Below are positions 32,190 through 36,605 of a stretch of 36,605 nucleotides of DNA, piece by piece (within the stretch, counting starts at the first letter, position 1; every line of letters begins with the position of its first letter). The translations under genes and the position numbers were made by a program. The DNA comes from an uncultured Clostridia bacterium (GTDB taxonomy: Bacteria > Bacillota > Clostridia > Oscillospirales > Oscillospiraceae), in contig CANDEH010000008.1 of the NCBI GenBank assembly GCA_947383645.1, positions 1 to 36,605 on the forward strand, read 5' to 3'. The notes beneath the pieces were generated by a model. It saw only the letters and a list, made by a program, of their open reading frames with translations, was not told the origin of the DNA and did not search any database.

Positions 32190-33848
32190 TTACATTGTCT
32201 CCGGCGCGGACACACCCAGCAGGTCCAGGGCATTGCGCAGGGTAATCTGTAACGCCTTCACCAGACCCAGCCGCTGATTGGTCAGATCCGGGTCGTCGGG
32301 GTTGTTCACCCGGCACACCTTGTAGTAGCTGTGGTACAGCTTCACCAGGGAGAGGATATAGTCGGCGATGGTGTTGGGCTTCCTGGTCTTGGCGGCCTTG
32401 GCCACCAGGGCGGGGAACTCGCCCACCATCTTCAGGAGCAGCAGCTCCTTCTCGTCGGTGAGCCGGTCGTAGCTGTCCACCTTGTGGAACTCCGGGATGT
32501 CCTTGTTCTTCTGGATGGAGCACATCCGGGAGTAGGCGTACTGGGCGTAGTACACCGGGTTGTCGTTGTCCTTGGTGGCGGCCTTCTTCATGTCGAAGTC
32601 CATCTGGGTGGAGATGTCCTTGGAGACGAAGAACCACCGGGCGGCGTCCACGCCCACATCCCCGCAGAGCTCCCGCAGGGTGATGGCGTTGCCGGTGCGC
32701 TTGGACATCTTCACCTCCACGCCGTTCTCCACCATCCGCACCATCTGGATGATGTCTACGGACAGCGAGCCCTTGGGATAGCCCAGAGCGGTAAGGGCGG
32801 CCTGCATCCGGGTGACATAGGAGTGGTGGTCGGCGCCCCAGAGGTTCACCATGATGGGGTAGCCCCGCTCCACCTTGTAGACGTGGTTGGCGATGTCCGG
32901 CGTCAGATAGGAGAGGGTGCCGTCGCTCTTGCGGAGGACCCGGTCCTTGTCGTCGCCGTAGTCCGTGCTCTTGAGCCACAGCGCCCCGTCCTTCTCATAG
33001 AGCAAACCCATGTCGTCCATGCGCTTGAGGCAGGCGTTGATCCGCTCCATGTTGTTCTCATAGAAGAACGTCTCGTGAATCCAGGACTCCATCCGCACCC
33101 GGTAGAGCTCCAGATCCTTCTCAATCTTCTTCAGTTCCCGGGTCTTGCCCTCCAGCATGAAGTACTCCAGGCGCTCCTTGGGGTCGGCGGTGAGCCATTT
33201 GTCCCCGTCCTGCTCCGCGATCTCGATGGCGATCTGCTTCACGTCGTCGGCGTGGTAGCCCCCCTCGGGCAGGGGATACTCCTTCCCGAAGTGCTCAAAG
33301 TACCGGGAGATCAAAGACTCGCCCAGCATGACGATCTGGTTGCCCGCGTCGTTGACATAGAACTCCCGCAGCACGTCGTAGCCGCTGCGCTCCAAGAGGC
33401 GGCAGATGGCGTCGCCCCAGGCCGCGCCCCGGGCGTGGCCGCAGTGGAGATCGCCGGTGGGGTTGGCGGAGACCCACTCCACTAAGATGTGGACCCCCTC
33501 GCCGGAGTTGTTGTCGCCGTAGCGGTCCCCGGCGTCGATGACCTGATTGATGAGGGCGGTGAGGGCCCCGCCGCCGATGCGGAAGTTGATGAACCCGGGC
33601 TTGGCCACCGTCACCGACTCCATCTCCGGCAGCAGCTCCTGGAGCTTCTCCGCCAGGGGCTGGGCGATCTCCATGGGGCTCTTGTGGAGGGTGCGGGCCA
33701 GCTTCATGGCGGCGCCGGTGGCGTAGTCCCCCAGCTTGGGATCCCGGGGGACCTCCACGCTGAGAGTGGCGTTGTCCGGGGTCAGATCGTAGACCGACTT
33801 GACCGCCTCCTGTACCGCAGAGAAAATCTTTTGCTCAAAATCATTCAT
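32190..33848 (-). CDS. argS: Arginine--tRNA ligase (ArgRS)
   Basis: The enzyme charges tRNA-Arg. The 552-aa product has the N-terminal additional domain, VEWVSANPTGDLHCGHARGA containing the HIGH-type signature as HCGH, the KMSKR loop (VEVKMSKRTGNAITL) and the C-terminal anticodon-binding DALR domain with YKVCRVNNPDDP. The length is normal. It lies 15 bp after argR on the same strand, so arginine supply and charging are probably co-regulated. It ends 35 bp before the duplicated terminator hairpins of the Family A element. Confidence 0.96.
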   Translation of the reverse strand: MNDFEQKIFSAVQEAVKSVYDLTPDNATLSVEVPRDPKLGDYATGAAMKLARTLHKSPMEIAQPLAEKLQELLPEMESVTVAKPGFINFRIGGGALTALINQVIDAGDRYGDNNSGEGVHILVEWVSANPTGDLHCGHARGAAWGDAICRLLERSGYDVLREFYVNDAGNQIVMLGESLISRYFEHFGKEYPLPEGGYHADDVKQIAIEIAEQDGDKWLTADPKERLEYFMLEGKTRELKKIEKDLELYRVRMESWIHETFFYENNMERINACLKRMDDMGLLYEKDGALWLKSTDYGDDKDRVLRKSDGTLSYLTPDIANHVYKVERGYPIMVNLWGADHHSYVTRMQAALTALGYPKGSLSVDIIQMVRMVENGVEVKMSKRTGNAITLRELCGDVGVDAARWFFVSKDISTQMDFDMKKAATKDNDNPVYYAQYAYSRMCSIQKNKDIPEFHKVDSYDRLTDEKELLLLKMVGEFPALVAKAAKTRKPNTIADYILSLVKLYHSYYKVCRVNNPDDPDLTNQRLGLVKALQITLRNALDLLGVSAPETM

Positions 33849-33863
33849 GTCTATGCTCCTCCA

Positions 33864-34349
33864 TTATGGCAGCGAGCGCTTTCCGCTGAGCAGTTCCCGG
33901 ATCACCTGGAGCAGCTCCTCGGCCGTCTCGCTGTCCTTCATCACCAGCAGTATGGTGTCGTTTCCCGCCAGACTGCCCACCAGACCGCGCTGCTCCAGCT
34001 TATCCATAAAGGAGGCCACAGCGCCGGCCAGGCCGGGCAGGGTTTTGATGACAATAATATTCTGGGCCGTCTCCGCGGAGAGGGCCGCGACCCTGGCGAT
34101 ATTCAGCAGCCGCCGGAGATCGCTGTCCTCCGTGGACAGGGGGTTGACGCTGTAGCGGACGGCGCCGCCGGGGGTGGTCTGCTTCACCAGACCCAGAGTG
34201 CGCAGGTCCCGGGAGAGGGTAGCCTGCGTGCATCGAACGCCGTTTTCCTCCAGAAGCTCCTGGAGCTGCTGCTGTGTTTCCACCGGCTGTCTTGAGATGA
34301 GCTCCAAGATCAGCTTCTGTCGGCCATCCTTTGTAAGCTGTCCTTCCAT
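33864..34349 (-). CDS. argR: Arginine repressor (ArgR)
   Basis: The 161-aa product has the N-terminal winged helix (QEILEL-type LILELISRQPVETQQQLQEL, then TQATLSRDLRTLGLVK) and the C-terminal hexamerisation domain with the arginine-binding GNDTILLV and the GLAGAVASFMD helix. ATG 34349 has GGAG 8 bases upstream; an upstream GTG overlaps the ribosome-binding site and is rejected. Two ARG-box-like sites lie 100-135 bp upstream, consistent with autoregulation. argS follows in the same transcript. Confidence 0.95.
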   Translation of the reverse strand: MEGQLTKDGRQKLILELISRQPVETQQQLQELLEENGVRCTQATLSRDLRTLGLVKQTTPGGAVRYSVNPLSTEDSDLRRLLNIARVAALSAETAQNIIVIKTLPGLAGAVASFMDKLEQRGLVGSLAGNDTILLVMKDSETAEELLQVIRELLSGKRSLP

Positions 34350-34449
34350 ATCGTACACTCCTGTGAACAGAGGGAGCGGCGATCCCAGAAATAAAAGTTA
34401 GTATATTCCAATGTCCCATTTCCGGCTACACGCGCTCACCCGGTTTTTT

Positions 34450-34483
34450 TGTATATTCTTGCATATTTTTGAATTTGTATCCA
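34450..34483 (-). promoter_or_regulatory. Tandem ARG-box-like sites upstream of argR
   Basis: TGTATATTCTTGCA (34450-34463) and TGAATTTGTATCCA (34470-34483) each fit the ArgR consensus TGWATWWWWATWCA at 11 and 12 of 14 positions by my count. Their centres are 20 bp apart, near two helical turns. They lie in an AT-rich patch unlike the surrounding DNA. A weak -10 (TATACT, 34405-34400 on the minus strand) lies between them and argR. Confidence 0.4.
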
Positions 34484-34601
34484 CCGCTCCGGGAAAATTC
34501 CCCGAGGACCAATAAAAATTCCGCCCACCGCCGCATACAAATTCTCAACCTCCGCCTGTCAAAAAGCTCCCGGCAGAGTTCCGTTTCCCGACACTGCCAC
34601 C

Positions 34602-34887
34602 CCGCCAACACAGCTGGCGGGGCCTCCGCTAAAAATGTGCCGCCGGCACATTTTCTTAACGCTGCGGCCCTCGGCAGAGTTTCGCGCCCGCAGGCGCGAA
34701 AAAATCTGAAATCATTTTTTACGGAAACCGCGTTTTCGGAAAAAATACTTCTCGCCCTGCGCAGTACCCGCAAGGGGTACGCCGCAGCCGTAAGCGGCAG
34801 AGCCGCTAACGGCTGCGCTGTGTGCGAGCGAAGCGAGTGCGCGGAGCAGGGCGCAATCCCCTCAAAAAAATGCTTGCATTTTTTTGA
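34602..34887. repeat. Family B hairpin cluster, inverse of the 15-kb array
   Basis: Successive stems: CCCCGCCA/TGGCGGGG (about 34605-34627), AAAATGTGCC/GGCACATTTT (about 34632-34655), TTTCGCGCC/GGCGCGAAA (about 34679-34701), the ACGGAAACCGCGTTTTCGGA region (about 34718-34743), GTACCC/GGGTAC, a long CGCAGCCGT/ACGGCTGCG stem containing AGCGGC/GCCGCT (about 34784-34819) and TCAAAAAAATGC/GCATTTTTTTGA (about 34863-34888). The TTTCGCGCC to CGGAAAAA portion aligns with the reverse complement of 15290-15360, and the last stem with 15198-15221. The 540-bp gap between argR and the AraC-type gene holds no supported gene. Confidence 0.7.
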
Positions 34888-34892
34888 CATCG

Positions 34893-36173
34893 TTATCGTT
34901 TGTTCCGGTCAGTCTCGCTGCCGTCGGCCTTCTGGAGGGTGATCCGGCTGCGGAACTCGGTGGGGGTCATGCCCTTGAACTTCATGAAGTTGGTGTTGAA
35001 GGTTTTGATGTTGTTGTACCCCACCTCAAAGGCCACGTCGATGACGTAGTACTCCGTGGAGGCCAGCAGCTCGCAGGAGCGGTTGATCCGCACAAAGTTC
35101 AGGAGCGTCTCGAAGTTCATGTCCGAGTGGTAGAGCATCAGCCGGTTCATCTCCGCCACGGAGACGCCGAACTGGCTGGCCACCTGGCTGGCGGAGAGCT
35201 TCTCCGTGGTGTAGTTCTTGTAGATGTAGTCGGTGATCTGAAAGGCGATGTCCTTGTTGGTCCGGCTGAATTTTGTCTTGGTTTTGCCGTAGATCTTCCG
35301 GTACTTGATGGGCGTAACCCCCACGCGCCCCACGAAGTGCTTGGAGAGGTGGGAGGCGTCCACAAAGCCGGTGAGCGTGGCGATGGCGTCCAGGGTCAGG
35401 TCGGTGTAGATGAGGTAGTCGGAGGTCTTCTCAATGCGGATGCTGGCCAGGAGCTTGGAGAAGGTGGTGCCGGTGGTGTCGGCGATCCGCTTGGAGAGGG
35501 TGGACTCGGAGATGAAGAAGGCCCCGGCCACGCTGGCGAGGGTCAGCCGCTCGGCGGAGTGGGCGTAGAGATAGCTGAGGATGGAATTCTCCGCGGCGAT
35601 GTCCTTCTCATAGTCCTTCTCCCCCCGGACGGCCATCACGTACCGCCGGTACATAATCATCAGCTCGATGACCTTGTTGGTGACGTAGAGCTGGGCCAGG
35701 GGCCGGTCCGGCGGCGGACTGACCCGGGTGGACTCCACCCCCAGCTCTGTCTTCAGGTGCTCGGCGATGCTGTCCACGTAGGCGGCCTGGACGGAGTCCA
35801 GATAGACCGCCGGCTCCATGGTGAGGAAGCGGAGAAGCTCGGAGCTGTCCTCCTCGGAGCCGGGGACCCCCTTGAGTACGGAGTTGATATACTGGTAGTC
35901 GTAGACGATCCGCACCAGCTGCAAGGTCTCCTGTACCGCCGTGATCTCGGAGATTTTCCAGGGCGTGATGGCCACCAGGGTGTTGGGGACGATGGCGTAC
36001 TCCACGCCGCCGATCTCAATGACGCCCCGGCCGTGTTTGATGTAGAGGAAGCGCGCCGCCTGGTGGATCAGAGCCTTGGTGGGGGCCTGAATTGCCTCAT
36101 AGTCGAAGGAACAGATGGTTGCCGGCTCGGAAGCCGTCGCTAAGTTTTCCTGTAAGGCCGCCGGTTTTTTCAC
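34893..36173 (-). CDS. AraC-family regulator with two tandem DNA-binding domains
   Basis: The 426-aa product starts at GTG 36173, 8 bases after AGGAGG. An N-terminal cupin-like sensor region (about 15-110: ARFLYIKHGRGVIEIGGVEY) and a helical linker precede two complete AraC HTH domains. The first is at about 195-296 (LTLASVAGAFFISESTLSKR and GFVDASHLSKHFVGRVGVTP), the second at about 308-410 (LSASQVASQFGVSVAEMNRL and GYNNIKTFNTNFMKFKGMTP). The domains are clearly diverged, so the duplication is old. The gene has a promoter overlapped by an inverted repeat, suggesting autoregulation. The neighbouring YfcC-like transporter is a plausible target, by position only. Confidence 0.9.
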   Translation of the reverse strand: MKKPAALQENLATASEPATICSFDYEAIQAPTKALIHQAARFLYIKHGRGVIEIGGVEYAIVPNTLVAITPWKISEITAVQETLQLVRIVYDYQYINSVLKGVPGSEEDSSELLRFLTMEPAVYLDSVQAAYVDSIAEHLKTELGVESTRVSPPPDRPLAQLYVTNKVIELMIMYRRYVMAVRGEKDYEKDIAAENSILSYLYAHSAERLTLASVAGAFFISESTLSKRIADTTGTTFSKLLASIRIEKTSDYLIYTDLTLDAIATLTGFVDASHLSKHFVGRVGVTPIKYRKIYGKTKTKFSRTNKDIAFQITDYIYKNYTTEKLSASQVASQFGVSVAEMNRLMLYHSDMNFETLLNFVRINRSCELLASTEYYVIDVAFEVGYNNIKTFNTNFMKFKGMTPTEFRSRITLQKADGSETDRNKR

Positions 36174-36254
36174 AGAAATTACCTCCTGCCGCCGGGGCCC
36201 CCGAAGGCCCCGCTTATACCCTGCGGACAAAGCCGCCCTGCCTGCGCGGTTCTA

Positions 36255-36289
36255 TTTTACATGATAACACAATATGTAAAAATAAGCAA
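36255..36289 (-). promoter_or_regulatory. Promoter with overlapping inverted repeat, AraC-type gene
   Basis: On the minus strand TTGCTT (36289-36284), a 17-bp spacer and TATCAT (36266-36261) form a promoter about 90 bp before GTG 36173. TTTTACAT (36255-36262) and ATGTAAAA (36274-36281), 11 bp apart, make a perfect inverted repeat covering the -10 and part of the spacer. Confidence 0.5.
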
Positions 36290-36308
36290 TCAAAAATGCA
36301 GAATACAC

Positions 36309-36350
36309 CGGACTGCGGCCGTATGCAAAAACGCATACGGCCGCAGTCCG
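36309..36350 (-). terminator. Perfect 18-bp hairpin after the YfcC-like gene
   Basis: Arms 36309-36326 and 36333-36350 are exactly complementary, with a 6-base loop. It lies 40 bp past the stop of the transporter gene. There is no immediate T-tract on either strand, so termination may be partial. Confidence 0.5.
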
Positions 36351-36390
36351 TGAAAGGAAATCAGCATGAAAGCACAGTAAGAAGTCCCCG

Positions 36391-36605
36391 TCAGCTCAGA
36401 ATCAGCATGGCTGCGGTGAGGACGGCGGCCACAGCCACGGCGATCACCGCCAGCAGCTTGCCGGCCCATTTGACCCAGGTCTCCCAGGGCACCCGGGCCA
36501 GGGCCAGACCGCCCATGATGAAGCCGCAGGTGGGGGTGAACAGGTTCACGAAGCCGTTGGCGGCCACGTTAATCATGATGGAGGTCTCCACAGACCAGCC
36601 CATGC
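36391..36605 (-). CDS. YfcC-like C4-dicarboxylate/amino acid transporter, C-terminal part
   Basis: Only the last 70 or so residues are in the window; the gene continues beyond base 36605. GFVNLFTPTCGFIMGGLALA followed by RVPWETWVKWAGKLL and a terminal TM helix (LLAVIAVAVAAVLTAAMLIL) is the typical end of YfcC/DcuC-type carriers (PF03606), integral membrane proteins often annotated as arginine/ornithine or C4-dicarboxylate transporters. An arginine-related substrate would fit argR and argS nearby, but this is a guess. Confidence 0.75.
   Translation of the reverse strand, partial: MGWSVETSIMINVAANGFVNLFTPTCGFIMGGLALARVPWETWVKWAGKLLAVIAVAVAAVLTAAMLILS

Noticed and set aside
34426..34890. Minus-strand open frame of 154 codons starting MSKKCKHFFEG
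   Set aside because: Consists of Family B hairpin DNA read in frame; cysteine- and arginine-rich without a fold signature.
1..36605. tRNA, rRNA, riboswitch, prophage or integrase genes
   Set aside because: No cloverleaf-like sequence, rRNA stretch, recognisable riboswitch core or phage/integrase motif was seen on reading; a covariance-model scan was not possible.

Overview
The window looks like chromosomal DNA of a GC-rich member of the Clostridia, most likely an Oscillospiraceae-type gut anaerobe (Flavonifractor, Pseudoflavonifractor and Lawsonibacter are plausible relatives). This is inferred from AddAB rather than RecBCD, the comEC-holA order, an RNase M5-like Toprim protein, a CarD regulator next to ispD-ispF, a DNA polymerase I without proofreading residues, and strong G/C third-position bias. 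The assignment was not checked against a database. No rRNA, tRNA, CRISPR array, transposase or integrase was found.

Layout. 0.1-11.1 kb (+): addB-addA, comEC, holA and an RNase M5-like gene, covering recombination, DNA uptake and replication. 11.1-12.1 kb: a frameshifted small gene, a convergently overlapping small membrane protein gene and a structured repeat. 12.1-18.4 kb (-): polA, rimI, a second GNAT acetyltransferase, a HTH-desulfoferrodoxin regulator and tsaD, with an array of seven hairpins between polA and rimI. 18.7-21.3 kb (-): carD, an unrecognised and less GC-rich gene, ispD, ispF and a 42-codon coupled ORF. 21.8-23.5 kb (+): an ABC-class ATPase (COG3044 type). 23.8-28.7 kb (-): a response regulator, histidine kinase, ABC ATPase and FtsX-type permease module. 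29.0-31.9 kb (+): a nicotinamidase-like hydrolase and then a compact Mrr-nuclease/STAND-NTPase protein that looks like a solo antiviral effector. 32.2-36.6 kb (-): argR-argS, a hairpin-rich intergenic region, a regulator with two AraC-type DNA-binding domains, and the end of a YfcC-like transporter gene.

The most unusual material lies between the genes. Family A is a structured element of about 200 bp with three copies (11922-12121, 23539-23747, 31879-32155) and a one-hairpin fragment (7086-7116). Each full copy has a terminator-like hairpin, a near-perfect Shine-Dalgarno sequence, and a GTG-started micro-ORF (KGT[Q/R]EG[F/G]LSR) folded inside a hairpin. The third copy sits between two near-identical 32-bp terminator hairpins that differ by one compensatory base pair. 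Family B is a modular set of hairpins at 15028-15360, related in inverse orientation to 34602-34887, with a fragment at 20724-20765. Family C is a purine-rich repeat with a GTCCAGC stem placed just after two stop codons (11107-11187 and 15412-15487). With no transposase in view, these look like non-autonomous dispersed elements.

Main candidates for follow-up: the Mrr-STAND protein, the Family A element with its micro-ORF, and a pair of ARG-box-like sites upstream of argR. Gene calls rest on motifs and family knowledge; promoters and terminators were read by eye.
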